Source: Miscanthus floridulus (taxonomy: Eukaryota; Streptophyta; Magnoliopsida; Poales; Poaceae). From it: a DNA stretch of 64,000 nt. The stretch is from assembly GCF_019320115.1 (NCBI RefSeq), contig NC_089587.1:102202166-102266165 (forward strand), written 5' to 3'. This document shows, piece by piece, positions 41,328-52,629 of this stretch (position 1 is the stretch's first letter; every line of letters begins with the position of its first letter). The position numbers and the translations under genes were made by a program. The notes beneath the pieces are model-generated. The model did no database searches and was not told the DNA's origin. It saw nothing but the letters and a program-made list of their open reading frames with translations.

Positions 41328-41430
41328 TTCTCTCTGTTCCATAATATAAGATATTTTAGCTTTTTTAGATATTTTTTTATTATGTATCTAGACATAGTGT
41401 ATATCTAAGTACATAGTAAAAGTTATGTAT
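41328..41430. mobile_element. Truncated Stowaway MITE
   Basis: TTCTCTCTGTTCCATAATAT at the left edge beside TA is the Stowaway terminal signature, and the inside (TCTAGACATAGTGTATATC, AAAAGTTATGTATC) is the usual Stowaway body. The right terminal repeat is absent. Confidence 0.65.
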
Positions 41431-41459
41431 CATGGCTCCAATGGCAACTCCCCTACTTA

Positions 41460-41814
41460 GGCCTTATTTAGTTTCTCTCCCTAAAGTTTAGTCCCTATCC
41501 CATCCAATGTTTGGACACATGCATGGAGTATTAAATATAGACTAAAAAATAACTAATTGCACATATTACGACTAATTTGCGAGATGAATTTTTAAGCCTA
41601 ATTAGTCCATGATTCGACGATGTGGTGCTAGAGTAAAGCTACAGTAAGCATGTGTTAATGATGAATTAATTAGGCTTAATAGATTCATCTCGCGGAGTAC
41701 TAAGGACTTCTGTAATTTATTTTATTATTACTATCCGAACACTCCCATGTGACATCCCAATATGTCACTTGATGTGACATCCCTAAACTTTAGCCCCTAA
41801 ATTTAAACGAGGCC
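41460..41814. mobile_element. MITE with GGCC ends
   Basis: GGCCTTATTTAGTTT at the left and AAATTTAAACGAGGCC at the right form imperfect terminal repeats. Inside, GAGATGAATTTTTAAGCCTAATTAG is mirrored by TAATTAGGCTTAATAGATTCATCTCGC, giving a long hairpin. 355 bp. I recall this family as one of the most abundant in grasses; the superfamily is unclear as the flanking duplication is not conserved. Confidence 0.65.
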
Positions 41815-41879
41815 TCGATAAATTGGCCAAAAAGGCTAGAAAACCCTAAGAAGAACGACAATCCAATTAGCACAAGACA

Positions 41880-42640
41880 GGCATGTTGGTCAAGAAGTTA
41901 GGTGAACTTTCACCACCAGATACAGTTTGTTGTACGACATTTTGAAGGCCCTCTGTCAAAGCACAAAAGACCCTTCAAGCATTGAAGTTTGGGCGATAAG
42001 AGTGAGGCTAATAATACAGCCTACTGCTGGTTATATGAATTTTTCTAGCCCACCTTCCACCCCATCTATATAATAATTATCTCTTTATTATTAATATATA
42101 TGGTCCACTTGTCTCTCTCACAAAGCTTCACGGTTCTTATATCTAAGCTGGCTATAAATTTACTGTCTGCTTCTCCTCTCTCTCTCCTCTTTCCCCCCCC
42201 CTCCACCTCAGCGTACAACCTATCCAGTCCTTTACTATACTTGCTCCAAGCCGGACAACTCAACAATGTATTTATTGGTGATATACATGCCAATTCGTTT
42301 CCGAAAGAACATTAGGTGCCAAATTGGCGGTGTTTGTGGCTTTCCGATATATGCCAAATTGCCAGATAGGTCAAGAAGTCAGGTGAACTTTCACCACCAG
42401 ATAGCTGCTCACAAAGAAGCGAAACATTAACGAGCCAGAAGTGGTTACTCTTACTAAGGAATGCAGTGCAGTCATTCAAAATAACACGACCTTTTGAACG
42501 CCTTTGTCAAATCACCAGATGGAGGCCCTTCAATGTATTCGTTGTTCATATACTACATGCCAATTCTTTTTCGAAACGACATCACGTGCCAAATCGCCAA
42601 TGCCAACTACTGTGGCTGTGGCTTTCCGATATCTGCCGAA
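41880..42640. repeat. Duplicated segments downstream of the P450 pseudogene
   Basis: GGTCAAGAAGTtAGGTGAAC with TTTCACCACCAGATA occurs near 41890 and again near 42367. A second pair, around CATGCCAATTCgTTTcCGAAA through TGGCTTTCCGATATaTGCC, occurs at about 42281-42356 and 42545-42637. The order is A-B-A-B, so this is a diverged direct duplication with unequal spacing. Confidence 0.6.
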
Positions 42641-42701
42641 ATAGACGATATGTACGGTACATGTCGCTGATTCCAATTAATTAAGTATGCCAAAGCAGTA
42701 A

Positions 42702-44225
42702 CTACGAAATGACAACGAAGGGCACGGCCTTGAGAGGGACGGCCATGACGTTGGCGGTGGTGAACTTTTCGCTCACGTGACGTCCAACTGCTCGGCGGAC
42801 ATGCCGTCCGGCAGGCGCCACTCGAACGCGTGCAGCAGCGACGCCAGTATTAGCAGCACCACGCGCTCTGCCATTGGCACGCCAGGGCACACCCTTCGGC
42901 CGGACCCGAACGGCAGGAACTCGAAGTCCTCCCCCTGAAGTCTACCTTGATCGCCTCGTCCAAGAACCGCTTCGGCCGGAACTCGTCCGGCCTCTCCCAC
43001 GCCGCCGGGTCACGCATCATCACCCACGAGTTGAAGATCACCGTGCAGCCCCTGGGCACGGTGTAGCCGCCGACCTCGACCCCATCCTCGGCGCACTGGT
43101 GGGGCAACAGAAGCGGCACCACGGGGTGCAGCCGCATTGGCTCCTTCATCACGGCGTGGAGGTACGGCAGGCTTGCCGTGTCGGTCTCCTCGATGGTTTC
43201 CTTGCTGCCGATAGCGCTCTTGATCTCTGCGCGCACCTTGTCCATGACTCCATGGCGTTCGGCCGGGCTGCGGAGGAGCTCGGCCATTGCCCACTCCACT
43301 GTGATGGTGATCGTGTCACTGCCGGCCACGAACATGTCGAACACGATGGTCGTCACGTCCTCACGAGTGATCTTGCCCGTGGACATGAGCTCCAGGAGTG
43401 TGTCGAGGAAGTCACCGTGCTTGTTTGATGATGAGGTGGCCTTGGCCTCGTCCTCGTCCAGCCGGTGGTCGATGATACCGTCCAACACCTGCAGAACTTT
43501 CGCGACTTGGCTAGCGGCATGGCGCCGACATCCTTGCAGGTCAAGCGGCCGGAGGAAAGGGAAAAGGTCGGAGACGTTGGGCTTGGCGATCAACTCGACC
43601 AGGTCCTCGACGACCTCCCGCAGCCCCTGCACCGACGATTCGGCGCCCAGATCGACCACGTCGACGGAGCAGAAGGCGTTGGACACGAGGTTGAGCACTC
43701 CGCCGTACATGGCCCGGCCGAAATCCACCTCCTCGCCGGCGCGCCCACACGGAGGTAGCGCACCAGGTCCCCCACCTTGCGCTCGCGGACGCCGCGCGCT
43801 GCGTCGAGGCTCCGCGGGGAGAAGACGTGCGCGGCCACGATGCCGCGCAGGTTCTTCCAGCGTGGGTCGGAGCTCGGCAGCCACACCATGGACCGCTCGT
43901 AGAATCTGAGCGCGCGTGTGGCATCCGGGATCGCTCGCGCGGCGAGGCGCCGGTCGTGCCGCGTGAACGCCTCCCTCGCCGCGTCGCGCGAGGGGATGAT
44001 CACGGCCGTGGTGAGCCCAAGCTTGAGGCGCATGACGGGGCCATGGACGCGCGCGAGGCACGCGAGCTTGTGGTGGAGGTTGCCGCCGCGCAGGTCGAGG
44101 ACGTTACCGACGACCGGGAGCGGCCTGGGGCCCGGCGGCAGCTACGCATCACCCGACCGGCTTCTTAGGCGGCTGGTTAGGTAGTAGAGCGAGACGGTGG
44201 GAGTTGCCACAGCAACCAAAGCTCG
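42702..44225 (-). pseudogene. CYP76-like cytochrome P450, frameshifted
   Basis: Would encode an ER-anchored, heme-thiolate mono-oxygenase of the plant A-type clan; sequence style (VSDLFPFLRPLDLQG, FDMFVAGSDTITITVEWAMA) suggests CYP76. All landmark motifs are present but in different frames: LPPGPRPLPVVGN hinge, I-helix AGSDT, K-helix EPMR, PERF-like RPKRFLD, and the heme loop FLPFGSGRRVCPG. Breaks: a stop just before the hinge; a shift near 43750; a shift at about 42940 that looks like loss of one G in a G-run; and a small insertion near 42778 before the last 25 residues. No intron interrupts it. The hydrophobic anchor is recognisable upstream of 44170. The single-G loss could be an assembly error, but the set of lesions argues for a true pseudogene. 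Confidence 0.85.
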
Positions 44226-44444
44226 CTCTCAATTTGTGTGGCTTAGCGCGTGTTCACGGCCTGAGGCAAGATGCTATCCTGTCATCCCTGTGCGTGTAAA
44301 TATACCAGACTGGCCAGTGCCACCAGTGCCATTGGCAACTCGTGTTTCCACGCGTCTCTTGATCCTATCAGATATCAATGCAAGAAGCCACCGAAACCTG
44401 CATGGACTATGATCTGCAAACCAAAAAAGGAGTGTTAGAGGTGA

Positions 44445-44830
44445 TCAACCTCTTCTGTTGAAAAACTTCCATAAATTCTTCAGCAAACCTTATATTCCTT
44501 GGGTCAATTTAGTAAGGGAAAAATACTATGCCTATGGCTAACTTCAAAACCATACAAAAAAGAGACTTTTTGGTGGAGGGACATTCTGAAACTCCTTGAT
44601 TTCTTCAAGGGTTGCCATTGTTTGTGATGGTCGCAGCTGCCGTTTTAGGGATGATCTATGGGACTCCAGACCCCTTAGAATTCAATTGCCGTGACCTCAT
44701 TCTTTTGCCAAAAACATGTAGATCCGTTTCCCTAGGAAACTAGCAAAAGTTCTTTCAATTGAGCCTCACTCGCATCTCTTCAATCTACCTCCGTCTGAAG
44801 AAGCCTTCCTACAGTTGCATGAATTTTAAC
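44445..44830 (+). pseudogene. LINE ORF2 C-terminal fragment
   Basis: The plus strand reads KFFSKPYIPWVNLVREKYYA, then after a frameshift phrases like SLISSRVAIVCDGRSCRF-DDLWDSRPLRIQLP, SFAKNM and SHLFNLPPSEEAFLQL. This is the typical region just after the reverse transcriptase of plant non-LTR elements (zf-RVT side). Several stops and shifts; only about 380 bp survive. It lies just upstream of the Copia insertion. Confidence 0.65.
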
Positions 44831-44969
44831 TTTTTCGCGATCAGGGAATATATATAGCCCGTGTTTCATTAGGAGGAAGAGAATTATACGACACAGCTAC
44901 AAGAAAGCCCTCATAACACAGATTACAATCCATCAAGCTAGTGGTGAGTGACCTAGAATAAAACGTAAG

Positions 44970-45470
44970 TGTTAGGTTTGATCTCCTACCAGTTAGGCCC
45001 AACGGCCTTTTTGGGCCTTGTTCTCGCGCCCTGATCGGGGGCACCCAACCCTACATGGTTGGTGGGCCCCCGTCGCACAACGCTATAAAGGAAAGGTGGG
45101 GGCCAGGGCTCGCAGTACGATTTTCACCGCGCCGCCAGTCACCCCACCGACATCCTAACCCTAACCCGATCTTGAGAAGGGGCGCTGCCAGCGACGGGAA
45201 GCACCACCGACGCCAGCAACGCCACCCCGATGCGCACGCCGCCGCCGAGGACGCCACTGCACCGTCTCTCCCTCTCCACCGAACATCGCTGCCGGCGCGC
45301 AGATGGCGTCCGCCAACGAGACCCCGGCTGGTGCTTCGACCACTACGGCCTTCGATGGTTTGCTACATCTCACTCCCCTTCTCTCTGCCTCTCATGTAAA
45401 TCCCGAACATGTATTCTATTCCTATGCAATATATCCCGATCTGTTGAATATGACTAAAAGAAATCCAACA
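44970..45470 (+). repeat. Copia 5' LTR, with TATA box and an ATG
   Basis: 501 bp. TATA box CTATAAAGG at about 45083-45091. An ATG in good context (CAGATGGCG, 45303) opens MASANETPAGAST within the LTR; the same ATG is retained in the 3' LTR at 51537. Contains CCTAACCCTAACCC. Confidence 0.92.
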
Positions 45471-46748
45471 ATGGTACCGGAGCTAGGTTCCGAGAAGAAA
45501 CTGGATCGGGAAAAAAATAGAAACAAGAACCCTAGACCTAAATCCTTTCGGATAAGAGAAAACCCTAGACCCAAATCCGAAAGAGGGAAGAAGGGGAAGA
45601 AGAAAGAAAAGAAGGGTCGGAACCCTAACCCTAACCCCAGTTTCCCATTCGGATGAACGAAAAGAAAGAAATCGAAAGCACAGAAAACCGAATCGGCAAG
45701 AACGAACCCTAACCCTAACCCTAGTTTCCCATTCGGATGAACCCGAAAAGAACAACTCAAATCAGAAAGGGGAAAGTGGGGTTAGGGTTAGGGTGCGTCG
45801 GATGAACCTTCGCCGGTGCGGGAGAAGAAGCCAAGCCGGGGGGCGCTGGCTCGCCGGGCTCGGCCAAGGAAGCGCCGCGGCCAGGCCGCTCGACGCCTGC
45901 GTGCTCACCCGTTGGGGAGCACGCACGCCGGCGAGGGGGCTGGCGACGGTGCCAAGGCTCGCCATGGCTGCCCGCTCTGTAGTCCTCGCTCGCGGCTGCT
46001 CGGTGGCTGCTGTCATCGCTGCGACTGAGAAGAGAGAGAAAGGGCAGGAGCCGAATGAGCTAGGGTTTCAGGCCCCCGCGCGGCGTCGGGGTTTTTTATC
46101 TGAGCGAAACGAACGCGCGATCGTCCGATCAGAACCAACGGCGCAGATCAAATCGGGCCGTCGCCGGCCCAGGCGGGCGCGAGCGCGCGTGGCACTTTGC
46201 CGGCCCAGGCCCAGGTTGCGGCCTGGGTGTGGCCTGTGCGCGCGAAGATAGCTGGGCCGAGCCGGCTTTTGCCGTCTTGGGCCGCGCTGGGCTGAAATGA
46301 AAGAAGAAAAATTTTGTTATTTTTCAGAAGCAATTTTAATGCATAATTTTGATGATTTTGAATGATTTTGATACAATTTTTCTGTGCAAATTTTATCCAA
46401 CGATATTTTGCTCAAAAAACAGTAAATTTTTAGTGCTTCTGGAAAATAATAATATGAAAAGATTATTAATGTTTCCGCTGTGCATGATAATTATTGTTCT
46501 CTTTGATTAAATTTGAACCAACGGGATAATTTAATTTTAAGAGAAATGAATTTCTGATAATTTTGATGCGATTATGATATTGTTATTTTCTGACCAACGT
46601 TGTTAATAACAATATTATAATTTTTGATCCATGAGAAATTGTGCATTAATTTTACTTCTGCCCAACGGTGATGTAAAATGTTTGCATGGATGAATTATAA
46701 GTTTTAATTTGACCAACATTGAGTTAAAGCATGAAATTTTATGTATAA
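45471..46748 (+). other. Copia leader: primer-binding site, telomere-like motifs, probable intron
   Basis: Begins with the primer-binding site. AACCCTAACCCTAACCCC (45621-45638) and AACCCTAACCCTAACCCTAG (about 45704-45723) are followed by the inverse GGTTAGGGTTAGGGT (about 45780-45795). A GC-rich block to 46250 gives way to AT-rich DNA ending in a strong splice acceptor TGTTATTTCAG at 46769-46779. Open frames in the GC-rich block have no recognisable domain. Confidence 0.6.
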
Positions 46749-47558
46749 ATGTTTTTTACTTACTCTGGTGTTATTTCAGGAGGCAAATGCATTGTGAACA
46801 TTGCCAATATCCCGACACTCAATGGGACCAATCACCGTGTGTGGCGGGAGAAGTATGAATTGGAACTTGCGTTGGGAGAGGTCAATTTTGCCATCACCTC
46901 ACCGTGTCCTACTGAGCCAGAGGACCCGGTGAGAGGTGAAAATGAATCTGACGCTGATTTCGCTGCTCGAAAGCGTGATCATGCTGAAATAAGAATGAAA
47001 TATGACCTTGAACATAGGCAATGGACTCTCTCCAACCGTAAGTGCCTGTTGGTGGCCAAAGCCACCATAGAAGAACAGATAAGGGGCTCAATCCCTGAAT
47101 GTGCTACTGCTAAAGAATATCTTGAGAAAATCAAGAGTCAGTTTACTGGGTCTACCAAGGCCCCAACAAGTTCACTGATTAAGAAGCTTGTGAATGAGAA
47201 ATTCACTGGTGGCAGCATAAGAGAGCACATTTTGAAGATGAACACTACGACATCTAAGCTAAAGGAAATGAATTTGAAGGAGGATGATTTCCTGATTCAT
47301 TTGATTTTTGCTTCTTTGCCAAAAGAATATGACACCTTCATTGTGAACTATAATATGCAGCCTGAAAGATGGGGCATAGAAAGACTCATCTCAATGTGTG
47401 CTCAAGAAGAGGAGAGGATAAAGTCCTCACAAGGTGAATCCGCTCATTTTGTGAAGGATAACAAAAGAAGGAACTTTAATGGCAAGAATTCTAAATCACA
47501 AGGGAAACCTAAGTGGGATAAGGCCTCTTCCTCCCATTCACAGGGAAAGAAACCCTAG
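46749..47558 (+). CDS. gag: Copia gag
   Basis: About 269 codons. The N-terminal part NIPTLNGTNHRVWREKYELE starts a UBN2/Copia-type capsid domain, with KSQFTGSTKAPTSSLIKKL, LKEMNLKEDDFLIHLIFASL and an RRNFNGKN basic tail typical of the family. It ends at a TAG (47556-47558), after which the frame continues with the zinc-knuckle region, so the stop is probably a mutation. The first ~10 codons before GGKC (46782) may be intronic: the sequence there is a splice acceptor, and an upstream exon inside the LTR fits in frame. Gag would form virus-like particles in the cytoplasm. Confidence 0.8.
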   Translation: MFFTYSGVISGGKCIVNIANIPTLNGTNHRVWREKYELELALGEVNFAITSPCPTEPEDPVRGENESDADFAARKRDHAEIRMKYDLEHRQWTLSNRKCLLVAKATIEEQIRGSIPECATAKEYLEKIKSQFTGSTKAPTSSLIKKLVNEKFTGGSIREHILKMNTTTSKLKEMNLKEDDFLIHLIFASLPKEYDTFIVNYNMQPERWGIERLISMCAQEEERIKSSQGESAHFVKDNKRRNFNGKNSKSQGKPKWDKASSSHSQGKKP

Positions 47559-50500
47559 GATTCTGAGAATCAGCAGTATGGTGGAGCTGAAAAGGATCAG
47601 TGCAAGCACTGCTTCAAGAAGGGACACTACAAGAGGGAAGGTCCAGACTTTCTAAAATCTCTGCTAAAGAAAGGTGATGAATTTATTACATTTGTAGATG
47701 AATCCCTGTATTTATGTTATGATAAATCCAGTTGGTGGGTTGATTCAAGTGCAACTACTCATGTTGCAAATTCCTTACAGGGGTTAAGTGGGACGAGAAC
47801 CTTGCAAAGAGGAGAAAGAACGATTAAAGTTGCAAATGGAGTGCAAGCCAATGTTGAAGCCATTGGAGTTTTTTCTTTAAATTTGAATAATGGTTTTGTA
47901 CTTAGACTTAAAGAAGTACTTTATGTTCCCTCTTTGCGTAGAAATTTGATAAGTGTTTCGAAACTTGATGACGATTGAATTGATTGCCATTTTGGTGATG
48001 GCAAGTGTAAGATACTGGTTAATAATAAATGTGTTGGTCTTGCCTTCCGACAAGACAAGCTTTATTTATTATCTCTTGCTGAGAATGCGAACAATATATG
48101 CGATGAGAATGTGAATGATTCCCCATCTGCGGATGTAACTAAGAAGTGGAAGAGAATTGATACTGTCTCTTTGAAATTATGACATTATCGCTTGGGCCAT
48201 ATTTCGAGGGGGAGAATAGAACGATTGGTTAAGGAATCAATTATCTTGTACTTAGAATTTTCAGATTTAGAACAATGTATTGATTGTATCAAAGGAAAGT
48301 ATGTCAAGAAAATTAAGAAAGATGCCAAACGAAGCACAAGAATTTTAGAAATAATCCACACAGACATATGTGGTCTTTTTCCTGTGAAAAGTATGGATGG
48401 TTATGACTCGTTTATAACATTCACAGACGACTACTCTCGTTATGGCAATATTTATCCAATTAAAGAAAGATCAGAAGCATTGGATAAATTCAAAATATTT
48501 AAAGCTGAAGTTAAAAATCAGCACAATAAGAAAATTAAGATAGTACGATCAGACCAAGGTGGAGAGTACTATGGGCGACATACCCCATATGGCCAAATTC
48601 CTCGACCATTTGCAAGGTTCCTACAGGAAAATGGCATAGTTGCTCAGTACTCCACACCGGGGAAGCCTCAGCAGAATGGAGTGGCTGAAAGACGTAACCG
48701 TACCTTAATGGATATGGTAAGAAGCATGATGAGTTACTCCACATTACCGATTAGTTTATGGATGGAGGCACTGAAAACTGCCATTCACATACTTAATCGA
48801 GTACAAGTAAATCGGTGCCTAAAACACCGTATGAATTATGGATAGAAAGGGAACCCTCACTTAACCATTTGCGTGTGTGGGGCTGTCCAGCTGAGGCAAA
48901 AGTGTTTAACCCAAACATAGGAAAGTTAGACTCCAAGACAGTCAGCTGCCATTTTATTGGCTATCCAGAAAGATCGAAAGGATATCGCTTCTATTGTTCT
49001 AACAGACATACGAAGATTGTAGAAACAAGACACGCTGTGTTCTTGGAGGATAACATGATTAGGGGGAGCATGGTAGCATGAGAAATCAGCCTACAGGAGA
49101 AGCGGGTACATGTACCCACTCCGATGGTTGAAGAACCATTCTTCACGCTACCTGCTGCTATTGCACCGACAGTGCAGGACACTATAGTGCCAACACCTGT
49201 TGCAAGTTCTCCCGTGGCGACAATGAATGAACATGAGGAACCTGTCCTTGAGGAACCTATCCTTGAGGAACCTATAGAACCAAATGTTGCACATGAGGAA
49301 GAACAATAACAGCCCAATGTGGAACAAGTGCCGGAGGCACCTAGAAGGTCTCAAAGAATAAGAAGATCAGCTATTACTGATGACTATGAAGTTTACGAAA
49401 CAGAAGAATGTTAGATGGGGGATGATCCCACCTCATTTGAAGAAGCCATGAGAAGCGACCACTCATCAAAGTGGCTTAAGGCCATGGAAGATGAATTGAA
49501 ATCAATGAGTACCAATAAAGTTTGGGACTTAGAAAATATTCCTAAAGGAGCCAAAATAGTAGGCTGTAAATGGGTCTACAAAACGAAATATGACTCCCAA
49601 GGGAATATAGAAAGATTTAAAGCGCGACTTATGGCGAAAGGATTCACGCAAAGAGAAGGGATTGATTACAATGAGATGTTTTCTCCAGTCTCATGTAAAG
49701 ATTCCTTCAGAATTATAATGGCACTTGTAGCCCACTATGATTTGGAGTTACATCAAATGGATGTAAAGATGGCTTTCCTAAACGGGGATTTGGAAGAAAA
49801 TGTCTATATGGCACAACCGAAAGGTTTTGTCGTAAAAGGAAAGGAAAATATGGGATGCTGCCTGAAGAAATCAATCTACGGATTGAAGCAAGCTTCAAGA
49901 CAGTGGTATTTGAAGTTTGATAGAATGATAAAAGGTTTTGGGTTTGAAGAAAATGTTGAGGACAATTGCGTTTATGCAAAGTTCAAGAATGGAAAGTACA
50001 TATTCCTAATTTTGTATGTGGATGATATCTTGCTTGCTAGTAGTGATATCAATCTACTAATGGAAACGAAGAAATTCTTGTCCTCAAACTTTGATATGAA
50101 AGATCTCGGTGAGGCCTCGTTCGTTTTGGGAATAGAGATTCACCGAGACAGGAGAAAAGGGGTTCTAGGATTATTGCAAAAGGCATACATAGAAAAGGTC
50201 CTAAAGAAATTTAGTATGCATGCGTGCAGTCCTTCACCTGCTCCTATTGTCAAGGGCGATAGATTTGGGGAACATCAGTGTCCCAAGAACCAATATGAAA
50301 TTGACCGAATGAAAACGGTACCGTATGCTTCAGCTATTGGAAGTTTACAATATGCTCAAGTGTGTATACGCCCTGACTTAGCTTTTGTTACCGGGTTACT
50401 TGGCAGATATCAAAAGAATCCAGGAATTGAACATTGGAAATTAGTGAAGAAAGTCCTGCGTTATTTGCAGGGTACGAAAGGCCTCATGCTTACGTATAGA

Positions 50501-51000
50501 AGATCTGATACCCTACAGATAGAGGGGTATTCAGATTATGATTATGCGGGAGATGAAAGAAAATCCACGTCAGGATATGTATTTACTCTCGCAGGAGGGG
50601 CTATATCGTGGAAAAGCTCCAAACAAACCGTAACTACATCCTCGACAATGTATGCCGAGTTTGTAGCATGCTATGAGGCAACGGGGCAGGTGAATTGGCT
50701 GAAGAAATTCATACCCGGATTGAAAGTGATTGATGATATAAATGAACCACCGAGATTGTATTGTGATAACAATCCAGCGGTATAGTACGCTCACAACAAT
50801 AGGTCAAGTGGTGCTGCCAAATATATTGACATAAAGTACTATGTTGTGAAAGATAAAGTTTGAGATCATATAATAACTCTTGAGCATATAAGTACAGAGA
50901 AAATGCTCGTGGATCCGCTCACAAAGGGCTTACCACCCAACGTGTTTAGAGAACATGTAGCCGGCATGGGTTTAAGGGAAAGCCTATGATTCCCGAACAT
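47559..51000 (+). pseudogene. pol: Copia protease-integrase-RT-RNase H, interrupted
   Basis: In order: zinc knuckle CKHCFKKGHYKREG, with the last Cys replaced; protease WWVDSSATTH, with DSS instead of DSG; integrase with TDICG, RSDQGGEYYG and GVAERRNRT (48192-48845), then PYELWIEREPSLNHLRVWGC; reverse transcriptase (49415-50785) with CKWVYKTKYDSQG, QMDVKMAFLNGDL, SIYGLKQASRQWY and YVDD; RNase H with GYSDYDYAGD and TMYAEFVAC. The tail DPLTKGLPPNVFREHV is typical. Stops or shifts occur at about 47976, 48179, 48843, 49079, 49306 and 50783, and the normal RNase H DAD/DWAG is altered. Inactive unless supplied in trans. Confidence 0.88.
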
Positions 51001-51203
51001 ATGAGGGGCCCAAAGAAAGTTTATATTTCAAAACAGAGAAGTGTATTGTGGTTGTTAGTCTAACGGCACTAATTGCTGTGACGATGGGACAGTTCTATGC
51101 ACTAATCTGTGATGAAATAGGATGGAAGCAAGAAAAATATGAATTGAAAGTTTTGAGTATGAAATTAAAGAACGAAGAATAGATGAGAGATCAAGGGGGA
51201 GAA

Positions 51204-51704
51204 TGTTAGGTTTGATCTCCCACCAGTTAGGCCCAACGGCCTTTTTGGGCCTTGTTCTTGTACCCTGATCGGGGGCACCCAACCCTACATGGTTGGTGGG
51301 CCCCCGTCGCACAGCGCTATAAAGGAAAGGTGGGGGCCGGGGCTCGTAGTACGAGGTTCACCGCCCCGCCAGTCACCCCACCGACATCCTAACCCTAACC
51401 CAATCTTGAGAAGGGGCGCTGCCAGCGACAGGAAGCACCACCGATGCCAGCAACGCCACCTCGACGCACACGTCGCCGCCAAGGACGCCACTGCACCATC
51501 TCTCCCTCTCCACCGAACATCGCTGCCGGCGCGTAGATGGCGTCCGCCAACGAGACCCCGACCGGTGCTTCGACCACTATGGCCTTCGATGGTTTGCTAC
51601 ATCTCACTCCCCTTCTCTCTGCCTCTCATGTAAATCCCGAACATGTATTCTATTCCTATGCAATATATCCCGATCTGTTGAATATGACTAAAAGAAATCT
51701 AACA
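51204..51704 (+). repeat. Copia 3' LTR
   Basis: 501 bp; TATA box at about 51317-51325; ATG at 51537. Preceded by the polypurine tract and followed by the GTAAG duplication. Confidence 0.93.
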
Positions 51705-51709
51705 GTAAG

Positions 51710-52629
51710 AACAAAGAAAAAGAAGGAAAGAAAGAGCGACTGCCCTCAACACAAAAAATCTACCAACAACCTGCAAGAATAGGATACATCAACGTAATGG
51801 TTGCTTACAAAATACACTCAAAACCTACATGAATTTTAGTCAAGCTTGAAAGGGGTTCTTTTTATCAGATCAACATGACATCTAGACTAACATTTGGGGA
51901 TCGAATCTCTTTCAGCAACAAAAACCAATAAATCTCTCATGAGACACTCTCAAATACATGATGCTTTGATATAGTTGTGGAAAAGCTACTACCAATAATA
52001 AAGTCTTTTTTCTAGCTACTACTAAAGGACAACAGGTTAAGCACGAGAAATATCAAGAGAAAAGAATATGCACCTTGAAAACTAAAATTATGTTCTCTAT
52101 TTAAACAACACTAAAGAGACTCAGGAACACCTATTCGGTATTCCTAAATATGATTTTGCTAAAAACTAATAGAATTTGTTAAACTTGCAGTACCCCAGTG
52201 ATTGTAGTGTCTTGGAAGTCTTCAAAGATCAACTTCATTCTCCCTTCTTCATGAATGCAATAATTCATGATGATGACATCACTGTTTTAGATACACAACA
52301 TTCAAGTGACCCTTTGCAACCATTACAAGGGCCAATTATACAGGATCGTTCACATAAGGTGAACTCACCATTCTGACTTTATAAGATGAATTATAAGGAT
52401 GGGACTCTAGTAAACTTTCCAAAACTATTAACAGTGGCCATTGGTGAGAGACGGACAACTTGCTCGCCTCTGAAATATTGACAAAAAAAACACCGTCATC
52501 CCCAACCCCCCACACCCAAAAAACGTCATCAACAAATAATCGCCAACGCCCCACACCAAAAAAACGTCATCAAACAAATTGATCATATCACGAAATTGAT
52601 TAATATATTTAACAGTCTATTACTAGGTA
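51710..52629. other. AT-rich stretch, nothing recognised
   Basis: No gene or transposon end could be supported. Near 52490-52580 a ~45-bp segment containing CCCCACACCAAAAAACGTCATCA-type sequence (shortened here) is duplicated in tandem. Confidence 0.4.

Larger units (their letters stand above)
44970..51704 (+). mobile_element. Full-length Copia LTR retrotransposon, decayed
   Basis: Two 501-bp LTRs (44970-45470 and 51204-51704), starting TGTTAGG and ending CAACA/TAACA, are flanked by a perfect GTAAG duplication (44965-44969, 51705-51709). Primer-binding site TGGTACCGGAGC (45472-45483) differs at two bases from the usual initiator-Met complement; polypurine tract AAGGGGGAGAA lies at 51193-51203. 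Domain order gag, protease, integrase, RT, RNase H is Copia. By eye the LTRs differ at about 23 of 501 positions, mostly C/T and G/A transitions, so insertion is clearly older than that of the Gypsy element. Coding is interrupted repeatedly. Confidence 0.95.

Noticed and set aside
45793..46251. 152-codon frame in the Copia leader
   Set aside because: No domain, GC-rich, and it lies in what is probably an intron.
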